A stretch of DNA of 64,000 bases from JAEULH01 sp963789785 (lineage in GTDB: Bacteria; Pseudomonadota; Alphaproteobacteria; Rhodospirillales; Defluviicoccaceae), in the NCBI GenBank assembly GCA_963789785.1, contig CAWBNC010000018.1, positions 25,356 to 89,355 of the forward strand, written 5' to 3'. A program made the translations under genes and the position numbers. Within the stretch, counting starts at the first letter, position 1; each line of letters starts with the position of its first letter. The notes beneath the pieces were generated by a model. It did not search any database. It was not told where the DNA came from and was given only the letters and a program-made list of their open reading frames with translations. Shown in pieces: positions 1 through 9,467 of the stretch.

Positions 1-408
1 ACGCTCGGTGCTTTCGATGCCGCCGCCGCCGGTATAGTCGCGGTCGGTCAGGGCGAAATCGGAACGCTGCTCCTGATCATGGCCGTCCTGCTCGCCGCCG
101 GCATGGTCCTCGACGGGATCTCCATCTACCTGATTACCGTGCCGCTGCTCCTGCCGGTCATGATCGCGCACGCCTGGAACCCCGTCTGGTTCGGCGTGCT
201 CATGGCGATGAACATCGCCATCGGCCAGTTCACGCCGCCGGTCGCCGTCAACCTGATGGTCACCGCCCGCATCGCCGGGGTGCCGCTCGAGTTGACCGTC
301 GGCTGGGTGGTCTGGCTCGTTCTTGCCATGAGTGCGGCTCTCATCGCGGTCGTGCTCTTCCCCGCGCTCGCGCTCTGGCTTCCCTCCGTCCTCGGCTACG
401 GCGGCTGA
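1..408 (+). CDS. TRAP transporter large permease (DctM-type), C-terminal part
   Basis: The reading frame is open from the first base of the window and ends with TGA at 406-408, so only about 135 C-terminal residues are present. They consist of long hydrophobic segments with the GMVLDGISIYLITVPLLLPV and IGQFTPPVAVNLMV stretches typical of the large membrane subunit (DctM) of TRAP transporters. That subunit forms the Na+-driven channel which, with DctQ and the periplasmic DctP, imports organic acids. The glycerate kinase further along would fit an organic-acid theme, but it lies on the other strand. The substrate cannot be deduced. The frame-aligned antisense strand is also open through this whole segment (see the ParA entry). 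Confidence 0.85.
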   Translation, partial: TLGAFDAAAAGIVAVGQGEIGTLLLIMAVLLAAGMVLDGISIYLITVPLLLPVMIAHAWNPVWFGVLMAMNIAIGQFTPPVAVNLMVTARIAGVPLELTVGWVVWLVLAMSAALIAVVLFPALALWLPSVLGYGG

Positions 409-446
409 CAGCCCCGCGGGCGCGGCCGCGACCGCCTGGTCGGCGC

Positions 447-1113
447 TCACCTCGCTACCGACGATGAAGGCGACGAGCTGCTCGATCTCCCGGGTAGCGG
501 CCGATCGCGGCGTGATGTCGCCTACCCAGCGACCCTGATCGAAGGCGTAGACGAAGGCCGAGCGCATGCCGATCGGCGGCGCGATCGCCTCGCCGAACTG
601 CTCGTAGAGCTGCATCTTCCGTGATATCGCCATTCGCCGGTCAAGACGATTTGGGACGATGACACAGCCGGGCTTGTCGCTGCCGCGGATCTCGCGGGTT
701 CTCTTCACGAGATTGATGAAACGCGCGGTTGAGTGAAAGTCGACGCCGCTGGGGTTGACCGGGACAAAGATGAGATCGGAGATCGCCGCGACGGCCGCCA
801 GCGAATATTCCAGTCCCGGCGGCAGATCGATGATCACCGAGGGGTTCTTCGCCGCCAGGATTTTGATCTGCGTGACCCACATCAATCCCGGGTGGATGTC
901 GTCAGGCTTTGCTTCGTGAAGCACGCGCGATGTGACGCGGACGCCGAGCTCGCCGTTCTCGGCCCACTTCAGCGCGGTTGCCTGACGGTCAGCGTCGACC
1001 AGAATGCAGTCGACCCCCGTCCGTGCGCGGATGGCGCAGGCGAGGTTGACGGCGATGGTGCTCTTGCCGGCACCGCCTTTTAGATTGCAGACGGAGATGA
1101 TGCGTGGGATCAC
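447..1113 (-). CDS. Orphan ParA/MinD-family ATPase (3' end uncertain)
   Basis: Translation from a GTG at 1113 begins VIPRIISVCNLKGGAGKST, the deviant Walker A motif of ParA/MinD ATPases, followed by CILVDADRQATALKWAE (A' motif region) and a VIIDLPPGLEYS Walker B-like segment. Such proteins dimerise on ATP and position DNA or protein cargo at the nucleoid or membrane. The start is supported by GGAGAG about 15 bases upstream, which is a long spacing. No ParB, parS or partner gene is visible nearby. The frame has no stop before the window edge, because it runs codon-aligned antisense to the TRAP permease. The other two minus frames stop near 455 and 447, which would give about 221 residues, a normal ParA length. 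I therefore place the end near 447 and suspect a one-base error in the C-terminal part. Confidence 0.7.
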
Positions 1114-1223
1114 GATAGTATCGTCAAGCTCTCCGGTGAAACGGGATCGGACCGAAGCCCAAGCAGAACGCGGTCAGCGTAGCAGAGAATCCCCCGTTTG
1201 GGCACTATAAACGCGTGCCGACA

Positions 1224-2504
1224 TCAATCCGTCACCAGCACGGCGCGGAAGTCATTGACGTTGGTGCGGGTCGGCCCGGTCATGATCAGGTCGTCGAGCC
1301 GCGAGAACAGGCCGTAGCTGTCGTTGTCGGCAAGCAGCGCGCGGGGATCGAGGCCGGCCGCGGCGGCGCGGGCCAGGGTGTCGGGGCGAAGGATAGCCCC
1401 GGCGTTGTCTTCCACGCCGTCGATCCCGTCGGTATCGGCGGCCAGCGCCCAGATCCGCGGATGGGCGTTGAGCGCGACCGCCATGGCGAGGAGGAACTCG
1501 CCGTTGCGCCCGCCGCGTCCCTGCCCGCGCAGGCTCACCGTCGTCTCGCCACCCGAGAGCAGCACGCAGGGCGGCTCGGCCGGCTGGCCGAAGCGGGCGG
1601 CCTGCTTCGCCATGGCGGCATGGACGAGCGCGACATCGCGGGCCTCGCCCTCGATGGCGTTGCCGAGGATCAGCGGCCGGTAGCCGGCGGCGGCAATGAC
1701 CGAAGCCGCCGCTTCCAGCGCGTCCTGGGGCGTGGCAACCATCTCGATGCGGCTGCCGGCGAAGCGGGGGTCGCCCGGCTTCGGCGTTTCCGCCGCGTCG
1801 CTTTCCAGGTGGATGCGGACCTGGGAGGGAACGTCGAGGCCGTACTTGTCGATGACCGCGAGCGCGTCCAGCGACGTTGTCGGATCGGCAACCGTCGGGC
1901 CCGAAGCGATGACCGAGGGATCGTCGCCGGGCACGTCGGAAATGAGCAGCGCCACGACCGGCGCCGGCGCCGCGGCCGCGGCGAGGCGGCCGCCCTTGAT
2001 CGCCGAGAGGTGCTTGCGCACGCAGTTGATCTCGGTGATGGTCGCGCCGCAGCGGAGCAGGCTCCGGGTTACGCCCTGCTTGTCGGCTAGGGTCAGGCCC
2101 GGCGCGGGCAGCGCCATCAGCGCCGAGCCGCCGCCGGAAATCAGGCACAGCAGCAGATCGTCCGGACCCAGCCCGCCGGCGAGCTGAAGGATGCGCGACG
2201 CGGCGCGCTGACTGGCCTCGTCGGGATTGGGATGCGCCGCCTCGATCACCTCGATGCGCGAGGTCGGCAGTCCGTGGTCGTAGCGGGTGACGACCAGGCC
2301 TGAAAGCTCGCCCGGCCAGGCCTCTTCGACCGCCTTGGCCATGGTCGCTGCCGCCTTGCCGGCGCCGACGACGACGGTGCGGCGCCTGGGCGGCTCGGGC
2401 AAATGGGCGACGATGTTTCCGGGGGCGCGGGCGGCATCGACGGCCGCGGCGAAAGCCCGACGCAGCAGACCCTCCGGATCCTCGCGCTCTGTCTCGGCCG
2501 CCAT
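1224..2504 (-). CDS. Glycerate 2-kinase (TtuD/GckA, MOFRL family)
   Basis: The protein (426 residues) phosphorylates D-glycerate to 2-phosphoglycerate with ATP and feeds lower glycolysis. It shows the N-terminal DUF4147 hallmarks VVVGAGKAAATMAKAVEE, VIEAAHPNPDEAS and LLCLISGGGSALM, the KHLSAIKGGRLA helix region, and a C-terminal MOFRL-type end with LLSGGETTVSLRGQGRGGRN and ALAADTDGIDGVEDNAGA. The ATG at 2504 is preferred over a TTG one codon upstream because it overlaps the stop of the permease gene by one base (TGATG), indicating translational coupling. The partner is a GntP-type permease, so the pair probably imports and phosphorylates glycerate or a related sugar acid. No specific regulator is adjacent. 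Confidence 0.9.
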   Translation of the reverse strand: MAAETEREDPEGLLRRAFAAAVDAARAPGNIVAHLPEPPRRRTVVVGAGKAAATMAKAVEEAWPGELSGLVVTRYDHGLPTSRIEVIEAAHPNPDEASQRAASRILQLAGGLGPDDLLLCLISGGGSALMALPAPGLTLADKQGVTRSLLRCGATITEINCVRKHLSAIKGGRLAAAAAPAPVVALLISDVPGDDPSVIASGPTVADPTTSLDALAVIDKYGLDVPSQVRIHLESDAAETPKPGDPRFAGSRIEMVATPQDALEAAASVIAAAGYRPLILGNAIEGEARDVALVHAAMAKQAARFGQPAEPPCVLLSGGETTVSLRGQGRGGRNGEFLLAMAVALNAHPRIWALAADTDGIDGVEDNAGAILRPDTLARAAAAGLDPRALLADNDSYGLFSRLDDLIMTGPTRTNVNDFRAVLVTD

Positions 2505-3853
2505 CAAAGGACCACCATGCTGACGGCCCAGACAACGACGGCGGCAACCACGCCTTCGACCAGCGTCCCGACGGTCTGGAGCTTGTAGCCGGTCGGCGCG
2601 TCCATGTTGGAGAACTGGGTCACGACCCAGAAGAAGCTGTCGTTGGCGTGGGAGACGACCATGGAGCCGGCGCCGATGGCGACGACGACCAGCGCCTTCG
2701 CCGTATCGCCGTCGAGGCCGATGGAAGCGAGCAGGGGCGCCATCAGCCCGGCGGTGGTGATGATCGCGACGGTCGAGGAGCCCTGCGCGGTCTTGATGCC
2801 GGCCGCGATGAGGAAGGGCAGGATGATGCCGATGCGGGTGTCGGCCAGCGTCTGACCGACGACCCCGGCGATCCCCGAGTTCTGCAGCACCTTGCCGAAG
2901 GCGCCGCCCGCTCCGGTGATGATGATGATCGTCGCCGCGGCGAGGATGGCGTCGCCGACCCAGCCCTTGTCGGCCAGCATCGCACGTTCGAGCTTCTTCG
3001 GCAGCAGCAGCGCCAGGCCGACGCCGATCAGCAGCGCGACCGTCGGCTGGCCGATGAAGGCGACGAAGGTGTAGGCGGTTCCCGTTCCAAACGGCTTGGT
3101 CGGAAACTCGGCGATCGAGCGGATAACGATCAGGACGATCGGAACCAGGATCGGCAGGAGCGACTTGACCGCGCCGGGGCTGTCGACTGTCGCAACCGGG
3201 GCCGGAGACGTAGCCGGCTCGCCGGGAAGTTCGTCGTCCGGGGAGATGTAGATGCGCTTGGCGACGGTCACGGCGAAGACCCAGCCGGCGAAGCAGGCGA
3301 TCGCGGCGACGAGCAGGCCCCAGAGGATGACGAGGCCGAGATCCGCGCCGAGGATACCGGCGGCGGCGATGGGGCCCGGTGTCGGCGGGACCATCGTGTG
3401 GGTCGCGTAAAGGCCCAGGCTAAGCGCGATCGCCGTCGTCGCCAGGCTGATCCCGGCGCGCCGGGTCAAGGCCTTGTTCAGCGACGACAGGATGACGAAG
3501 CCCGAGTTGCAGAATACCGGGATGGAGACGACGAAGCCCATGATCGACATGGTCGCCGGGACATTGCGCTCGCCGGTGACCTTGAGAATGCTCTCGGCGA
3601 GGCGGAAGGCGCCGCCGGAGCGTTCGAGGAAGGTGCCGATGATCGAGCCCGCCAGGATGACGATGCCGATGTAGCCGATGGTTCCGCCGAAGCCGTCGTT
3701 CACCGACTTGACCACGTCGGCCAGAGGCATGCCGGAGAGGATGCCGAAGGCGAAGGCGGCGATCAGCAGCGCCAGGAACGGGTGCATGCGCAGGCTGGCC
3801 GTGGCGAAGATGATGAATGCGATACTCAGGAGCAGCAGAATGACGAGCAGCAT
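2504..3853 (-). CDS. GntP-family gluconate/glycerate:H+ symporter
   Basis: This 449-residue inner-membrane protein has about a dozen hydrophobic helices and the GntP signature regions GGTIGYIGIVILAGSIIGTF, YATHTMVPPTPGPIAAAGIL and TAQGSSTVAIITTAGLMAPL near residues 60, 155 and 355. The family imports gluconate and other sugar acids by proton symport. The overlap with the downstream glycerate kinase suggests glycerate as substrate, which is an inference from context. A Shine-Dalgarno-like AGGGG lies about 10 bases before the ATG. The length and motif set are normal for the family. The gene appears to be first in its two-gene operon, with the promoter presumably in the spacer upstream of 3853. 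Confidence 0.9.
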   Translation of the reverse strand: MLLVILLLLSIAFIIFATASLRMHPFLALLIAAFAFGILSGMPLADVVKSVNDGFGGTIGYIGIVILAGSIIGTFLERSGGAFRLAESILKVTGERNVPATMSIMGFVVSIPVFCNSGFVILSSLNKALTRRAGISLATTAIALSLGLYATHTMVPPTPGPIAAAGILGADLGLVILWGLLVAAIACFAGWVFAVTVAKRIYISPDDELPGEPATSPAPVATVDSPGAVKSLLPILVPIVLIVIRSIAEFPTKPFGTGTAYTFVAFIGQPTVALLIGVGLALLLPKKLERAMLADKGWVGDAILAAATIIIITGAGGAFGKVLQNSGIAGVVGQTLADTRIGIILPFLIAAGIKTAQGSSTVAIITTAGLMAPLLASIGLDGDTAKALVVVAIGAGSMVVSHANDSFFWVVTQFSNMDAPTGYKLQTVGTLVEGVVAAVVVWAVSMVVL

Positions 3854-4268
3854 GGAGGTGACCCCTGTTTCCGCGCGGTTTTTCTTTCACCGCCAAAACG
3901 TCAGACGGCGATGCGGTCAGCGTTGCTAACTCCTTGATGCCGAGAGGTCAATCGCGACAGTTGAGGCGGCTTCTGCACTGACCGCCGGTCCTCGTCGGAA
4001 GTGCGGCTTTGAGCATCCTGGCGTGCCTGAGATACGCATTTTTCAATCATAACGAGGCATGAGGGGCGGGGAATGTCAAACGGTGACATCGCTACAACAG
4101 CAGAGGCGTGGATAACGGCGCCCCAAGTAGATTGATTCTCATTCGCTTGCAGTAAATGACCGATTGTGCTATTGCTTTACTTCAGTTGAGACAGGGGAAA
4201 ACCCTGCCCGTGGGTGAGCGCAAGTCGCGAGGAGTGTGTCCGGGAAGGGAACGAAGACGGGGGACATC
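3854..4268. other. Intergenic region between divergent genes
   Basis: This stretch of about 415 bases separates the GntP permease (leftward) from the autotransporter-like gene (rightward) and must hold both promoters. It is more AT-rich than its surroundings around 4020-4170. A segment at 4131-4152 (attgattctcattcgcttgc and on) loosely resembles iron-regulator boxes, but not closely enough to call. I see no convincing ORF or RNA gene. Confidence 0.4.
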
Positions 4269-5519
4269 ATGTCTGGCACTCGCTGCTGCTGCGGCTTTTT
4301 GTGCGGCTCTGATCGTCGGGCTCGAGCACGGAGCATAGGGGCGTGGAGGCCGTTCCCGCTAAGCCGCCTTGCTGCTCTGACGACAAGTTCGTTGTTCCTG
4401 CTTCCATTCATGTCTCAAAGCGCTTTCGCGCAGACGTTCAGTACGGCTGCAACCGCTGCCGCGGAGGCGGCTTGCGGTCTGGGTCCACCCCCCGCCATAG
4501 CAGCCGGGGTGTGCGGCGGCGGCGGCACCGTGGGCGGCCTCGGCGCCGTGACCCAACCGAATGCGACGGCCGTCGTCGAAGATCGGCTGAAGACCGCCCG
4601 TGAGGCTGCCGAAGATGATACTTCTGGCGGCGCGAGCGCCGATACGACAGACACGCCTTTGGGCGGGGGGCTCAACGCCTTCTTTTCGGCCGGCGCCGAA
4701 ACCCTCACGCACGACAAGAATGCATATGAGGACGGTTACGACTCCGTCATGCCGATGGCGACGGTTGGCGTCGACTACGCGCTTACCCGCTGGCTAAACG
4801 CCGGGCTTGCCTTTAACTATACGCATTCAAGTGGTGACTACGATAACGGTGGCAACTTCAACAACAACTCCTACGGCCCACTGATCTACGCTTCGATACT
4901 GCCGTTCGAGGGCGCATTCACCGATGTGGTCTTGAGCTACGCGCGCAACGATTACTACCGCAGCCGCCGGGCGGTGATTAACGGAGGCACTGCTCCGGTA
5001 GGAAAGCAGCATGTTTCAGGGGATTACAGCGGCAACGAGTACAGCGCCGCGCTTCATACCGGTTATGACTATCCGGTCGGGAGCATTACCATTGGTCCGA
5101 GGGCTGGCCTCAACTACACTTACTGGCAGATCGATAACTACAAGGAAGATGGCAACAGCGGACTCGAACTCAGGTACAGCGGTCAGAATCAGGAATCGCT
5201 GCAGAGCAGCCTGGGCGCTGCCGCCTCGATTGCGATCGGCACCTCATTCGGGGTGATTCTGCCGCAAGTGAACGCGGCTTGGGTGCACGAGTTCCTCAAT
5301 GGCGCGCGCAGTATCGACGCCAAATACATCGCTGTGCCAGACAGTGAAAGTTTCAGCTTCGACCGCGAGTCGACGGCCAGGAACTGGGCGGTCATCGGCG
5401 TCGGCGTCTCCGCCGTCTTGCCCAACGGGATCCAGCCGTTTGTCAACTTCTCCACCGTGCAGGGGAACGACGACTACGTGAGTTATGGCGGGACGCTCGG
5501 TCTGCGCGTGGCGTTATAG
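4269..5519 (+). CDS. Barrel-only autotransporter-domain outer-membrane protein
   Basis: The ATG at 4269 follows a strong GACGGGGGA site 4-5 bases away; a GTG at 4236 is an alternative. A long basic N-region is followed by a hydrophobic segment ending QSAFA-QTFS, a signal peptidase I-like site. Next comes a short low-complexity stretch of roughly 90 residues rich in Ala and Gly with two Cys. About 280 residues of alternating amphipathic strands follow (GGGLNAFFSAGAETLTHD, LNAGLAFNYTHSSGDYDN, GPRAGLNYTYWQID, NAAWVHEFLNGARSI), typical of an autotransporter beta-domain (PF03797-like). The family forms a barrel that exports or displays an N-terminal passenger, but here the passenger is almost absent. 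The protein ends in Leu, not the usual aromatic. Its function is unknown; it could be a surface barrel rather than a secretion pore. Confidence 0.7.
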   Translation: MSGTRCCCGFLCGSDRRARARSIGAWRPFPLSRLAALTTSSLFLLPFMSQSAFAQTFSTAATAAAEAACGLGPPPAIAAGVCGGGGTVGGLGAVTQPNATAVVEDRLKTAREAAEDDTSGGASADTTDTPLGGGLNAFFSAGAETLTHDKNAYEDGYDSVMPMATVGVDYALTRWLNAGLAFNYTHSSGDYDNGGNFNNNSYGPLIYASILPFEGAFTDVVLSYARNDYYRSRRAVINGGTAPVGKQHVSGDYSGNEYSAALHTGYDYPVGSITIGPRAGLNYTYWQIDNYKEDGNSGLELRYSGQNQESLQSSLGAAASIAIGTSFGVILPQVNAAWVHEFLNGARSIDAKYIAVPDSESFSFDRESTARNWAVIGVGVSAVLPNGIQPFVNFSTVQGNDDYVSYGGTLGLRVAL

Positions 5520-5579
5520 GAGAAGTGGGCGGCTGACGGTCGATCGCTGGTTGGCATCCGCCAGATTGTCCGCGCGAGA

Positions 5580-8500
5580 TTACGTCGCGGTGCTTCTGAT
5601 ATTGTTCTCAGCCAAGGTTCGGACGACCGGTTGAACCGTTGTGGCGAGCGCCGTGGTTATCTCACCGCGAAACGTAGCATCGGCGGCGAGCGCATGCTTG
5701 AGCTTCTTGCGCAGATCCGCCTGGTTGTCAGGATCGGCGGGCTCGCGCTCAAGATCGGCGAGTGAGGCCGATTGCGCCTCGCTCGCCATATGCTTTCGCA
5801 GCAGGGCCAGAACCGCCCTGCCCGCACCGGCGTGACCGGCCGTGGCCGCCGGGGAGTTGCCGTCCAAGAGACAGTCGACAACCGCCGCGACCGCACGAAC
5901 TGCAAGCGCAACCATATCCTCTTTCGCCGTGACCGAGGGCGAATCGCCGGGTGGCTGGCCATCCGCCGGCAATACGTGCGCAACCGTCGTCAGCAAGGCC
6001 TTATCGGGGGCTCGGCGGGATTGCGCACAGCGGCGCTCGTAACGCGCGACAACTTCCATCGCCAAACCTGCCAACGCCTCGGCGGGCTGCGGCAACGCGG
6101 CGCCGAGTAGCGCGAGCAGGCGCTCATCAACGACCAGCGCCCGCTCAAGCCGGCCAGTCTTCTCGAGAACATCGCCGAGCTCCGCGAGAGCGCGAAGTGT
6201 CGCCGGTCGAGGCTCCCTTCGCGCTAAGGCGGCAAGACGATCGTAGCAGGAAACGGCTTCCTCCGCCGCGGCCGTGGCCTCCTCGTTCTGCCCAAGATCG
6301 GCGAAGTTCGCGGCAAGCGCCGTCAACGACCGGGCCAGGGGCTCGCGGAACACTTCGGGCCGGCGCTCAGCGAGCTGGCGGCGGATCGCGACCGCTTCGC
6401 CGCCGGCTTCCGCCGCCCGCTCGCGCTGGCCGGCAACATTACATACCGCGCACAAGGTCATCAGCGACGCGGCGAGATTCGGTCGAAATCGGTCAGGCAA
6501 TGAAAGGGCAAGCTGCCGCTGAATCGCGACCGCTTCCGCCGTCGCCTCAAGAGCCAGCTCCAACTCATCGCAGGACAGCAGCGTAAAGGCGACGTTGTTG
6601 AGCGAGTCCGCCAGATAGGGGAGTTGGCGCATCGGCATGTTGTTGGCATGCGCGCGCAGGATCTCGACCGCCTCGGTGACGGCGACGCACGCTTGATGGG
6701 ATTGGCCGAGTTGGTGCAGTCTCCCGGCAAGCGTATTGAGCATCAGCGCAAGATCGAAGCGGTAGGCGTCTGGACTTGCCGCGGCCAGAACCCGCTGCAG
6801 GCTCACCGCCTCTTTGGCCGCGGTAAGCGCGTCAGCCGGCCTACCGAGTCCACCGAGATGCACGGCCAGCGCGTGAAGCGCATGGGCGAGCCCGGGACGG
6901 AACGCGTCGGGATGCACGGCGGCAAGCTCGCGCAGCATCTCGGCGGACTCCTCGGCCGCCTGCGTCGCCTCCTCGGGACGACCGACGTCGCCAAGGTAGA
7001 ACGCCAAATTGGACAGCGAGAGGGCCAAGTCGGGACGATTGGTATCGGCTTCCGCCGCCAGCGAGCGATGCAGGCCGACAGCCTCTTCGGCGGCGTCGAG
7101 TGCTTCGTCCCCCTGACCGGTATTGCTCAGGTAGACCGCGAGATCGGTCAGCGACGAGGCGAAGCCGCGGCCGAAAAGATGATGCTGCGCGTCGGCGAGA
7201 GAACGCAGCAGGCCCGCCGCCTCCAGTGCTGCTGCCAGCGCCTCTTCGCGCCGACCCACATCGTTGAGCCTGCTGGCCAAAGTGCCAAGGCCGACCGCCA
7301 GGTCCGCATTCAGGGTTTCATCGCCACGTTGAGCAAGATCGCGGCGCAGCATGACGGCTTCCTCAGCCGCCTGCAGCGCATCTTCAAAGCGGCCGATGTC
7401 CCCCAACCGGTCACCCAGCTGAGTAAGGCAGCCGGCGAGCAGCATTCTCCCTTCGTCATCAGGCTGTCGCTCGATCCGCGCGCGCAACGCATCTATCGTA
7501 CGCAAATGAACGGCAACGGCCCTTTGTGAGAGCTTGATCGTCCGCTCGGGGAGCTGCGTGCAAATCCCAATCAGCGCCTCTGGCCCGGCGTTCTGGGCAG
7601 CTTCTTCGACGATGCAGTCAAACCAGGCCAGGGCCGGGTGATCGTCCAATGTCGCAAAGTCCTGGGCCGTGCGAAGAACGGACGTCAGCGTAGCCTGAGG
7701 CGCACGTCGCCACGCACGAGCAACGACCGCGGCCTGTCGGTTCGTGCTGTGGGCCGAAAGCACCGCGATAGCGGCGGCTTCGCCGATCAGGGGAGGCAGG
7801 ATGGGCGAGACGCCTTCGCAAGCGTCGTCGGGCAGGGCGTCGCGCAGGGCCTGCGCAACGTCGCTGGACGTATCGGCGTGGCTTCCGCCCAGCGCACAGC
7901 GCTCGGCGGCCACAACGTCGTCCAGGATCTCCGACGAGCAGCCCCGAATCAAGGTAACGACGGCGGCCATATGGATAAGGAAGTTCTCGTCCAGCCCGCG
8001 GTCTTCGGCAAGCCCGCGAAGGCGGCCGATCTCGTTGACAGCGAGCCGCTCGGCCATGTCGCGGCGGCTTAGAGTGAGCAGGCTCGACAGGCCAAGGTCG
8101 ACGCCGGCCAATCCCGCCATCAGAAGGTGGAGCGGCTCCAACTCGAGAGCCGCGCCGTCGAGGGCGCGATCGAACTCCGTATTCTCTCCCCGCCGCGGCG
8201 GGCGCAGCGGCTCGGCTCGGCCCTTGCGTTCCGAAGCTGTTGACATGACCGCCGCCAGGATTTCACGGCGGGTTTCACCGGACGGAAGGTCAGGAAGTTG
8301 GCATGGCTCGCCGGGATCGAACAGATCGATCAGGCCATCGTCGGTCCAGCCTCGGGGCGTCACCAACTCCGGCCACCAACCCCGGTTTTTGCCTGCATGC
8401 CGCGCGAGCAGAAGCAGCCTGAGGGGATTGCCATCTTCGGCCGGATTGGAAGCCAGCTGGATGAGAACCTTGCGCAAGACGCGGGCGGAGATGAAAGCGT

Positions 8501-9467
8501 TATCGATGACAATCAGGGTTGGCGAAACCCATCGCCACTCGCTGACATCATCCTGCGCGCAAAAGCGGGCTATCTCGGTCGAACGGACGAAGCCTGATTG
8601 CCAGCCGAGCCCTTCCGCGATGGTGCAAAGTTCGAGTCCGAGCCGGGTCTTGCCGCTGCCAGCCCGCCCGGTGAGACAGCGGGCCGATAAAGTTCGTTGA
8701 CCGGTCAGCCAGCGCTTGAGCGCCTCCATCTCAGCGTCGCGCCCGATCAAGGGCACTGCCTGGTTCAAAGGGTTCAACATGTCGAGGTCGGTCCTGACCG
8801 ATCGACGGCGAGCTTGCAGCCGATCCAGGACCAGGCGCGGCTGACCGAGATTGACGTGGATCCCGTCACCTTCCGCCTGAACGATGACGGTGCGCTGGTC
8901 TTCGGCCCGGACGTTCTCGTTCGTGACGACCGATGCTTGCTCCGGGCTTCCCCGCCACTGGCGGCGCCGCGTGGTCAGCTGCTGAACGGTGCCGAGTTGC
9001 GGCTTTCCGGTCCGGTGCTGTCCGGTCAAACGGCGATAGAGGTCTTCGTAGCCCTTCTCCGCGTCGAGGACATAAAAATTGGCGCCACGGACGGGACGGG
9101 GGATGTACTTGAAGTCAGCGGCATCGAACAGGACGGGAATAAACTTCGTGTTACTGGCGGCCGCGTCGAAGATGTGCTGATAGATGAGGTTGCCTTCCCA
9201 ACGAACGCCTAGCCCCTTCCCCGGCGCCTCGGTATCCATCACCCGGCGGTAGTAGGTCTCGGTGCAGATCAGCAGCACGAAATCACTGTTCTCGATCTGA
9301 CGGTCCATCCACCGCGGCCAGCCCTCTGGGGGAGAAACCTCGTACTGGTCGATGACCGCATCGATCCCGCACTCGCGCAGCCGGTCGGCCAAGGCCAGCA
9401 CGCGATCGGCATGCTCGATGGAATCGTGGCTGTAGCTGATCAGGACCTTCGGCGGCCGGTTATTCAT
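5580..9467 (-). CDS. SEFIR-STAND NTPase-TPR protein
   Basis: This 1295-residue protein starts, in my choice, at the ATG whose first bases overlap the stop of the caspase gene (ATGAATAA); an ATG at 9485 and a TTG at 9494 are alternatives. Residues 6-148 form a SEFIR domain: KVLISYSHDSIEHADRV, GIDAVIDQYEVSPPEGWPRW, DFVLLICTETYYRR and GLGVRWEGNLIYQ. SEFIR is the TIR-related fold of IL-17 receptor signalling and of bacterial immune-type proteins. A P-loop NTPase follows, with GRAGSGKT at 267-274 and LIVIDNA at about 318-324. Roughly residues 670-1105 carry about ten TPR-like helical repeats with DALxAAEEAVxLxR periodicity. The C-terminal 70 residues form a charged helical segment (DLEREPADPDNQADLRKKLK) like those seen in modular conflict proteins. 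The order effector-NTPase-repeat sensor is that of STAND switches. Phage defence or cell suicide is an inference. Confidence 0.85.
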   Translation of the reverse strand: MNNRPPKVLISYSHDSIEHADRVLALADRLRECGIDAVIDQYEVSPPEGWPRWMDRQIENSDFVLLICTETYYRRVMDTEAPGKGLGVRWEGNLIYQHIFDAAASNTKFIPVLFDAADFKYIPRPVRGANFYVLDAEKGYEDLYRRLTGQHRTGKPQLGTVQQLTTRRRQWRGSPEQASVVTNENVRAEDQRTVIVQAEGDGIHVNLGQPRLVLDRLQARRRSVRTDLDMLNPLNQAVPLIGRDAEMEALKRWLTGQRTLSARCLTGRAGSGKTRLGLELCTIAEGLGWQSGFVRSTEIARFCAQDDVSEWRWVSPTLIVIDNAFISARVLRKVLIQLASNPAEDGNPLRLLLLARHAGKNRGWWPELVTPRGWTDDGLIDLFDPGEPCQLPDLPSGETRREILAAVMSTASERKGRAEPLRPPRRGENTEFDRALDGAALELEPLHLLMAGLAGVDLGLSSLLTLSRRDMAERLAVNEIGRLRGLAEDRGLDENFLIHMAAVVTLIRGCSSEILDDVVAAERCALGGSHADTSSDVAQALRDALPDDACEGVSPILPPLIGEAAAIAVLSAHSTNRQAAVVARAWRRAPQATLTSVLRTAQDFATLDDHPALAWFDCIVEEAAQNAGPEALIGICTQLPERTIKLSQRAVAVHLRTIDALRARIERQPDDEGRMLLAGCLTQLGDRLGDIGRFEDALQAAEEAVMLRRDLAQRGDETLNADLAVGLGTLASRLNDVGRREEALAAALEAAGLLRSLADAQHHLFGRGFASSLTDLAVYLSNTGQGDEALDAAEEAVGLHRSLAAEADTNRPDLALSLSNLAFYLGDVGRPEEATQAAEESAEMLRELAAVHPDAFRPGLAHALHALAVHLGGLGRPADALTAAKEAVSLQRVLAAASPDAYRFDLALMLNTLAGRLHQLGQSHQACVAVTEAVEILRAHANNMPMRQLPYLADSLNNVAFTLLSCDELELALEATAEAVAIQRQLALSLPDRFRPNLAASLMTLCAVCNVAGQRERAAEAGGEAVAIRRQLAERRPEVFREPLARSLTALAANFADLGQNEEATAAAEEAVSCYDRLAALARREPRPATLRALAELGDVLEKTGRLERALVVDERLLALLGAALPQPAEALAGLAMEVVARYERRCAQSRRAPDKALLTTVAHVLPADGQPPGDSPSVTAKEDMVALAVRAVAAVVDCLLDGNSPAATAGHAGAGRAVLALLRKHMASEAQSASLADLEREPADPDNQADLRKKLKHALAADATFRGEITTALATTVQPVVRTLAENNIRSTAT

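Noticed and set aside
4131..4152. Fur-like box upstream of the autotransporter gene
   Set aside because: Only a loose, asymmetric match; an aligned set of upstream regions from relatives would be needed.
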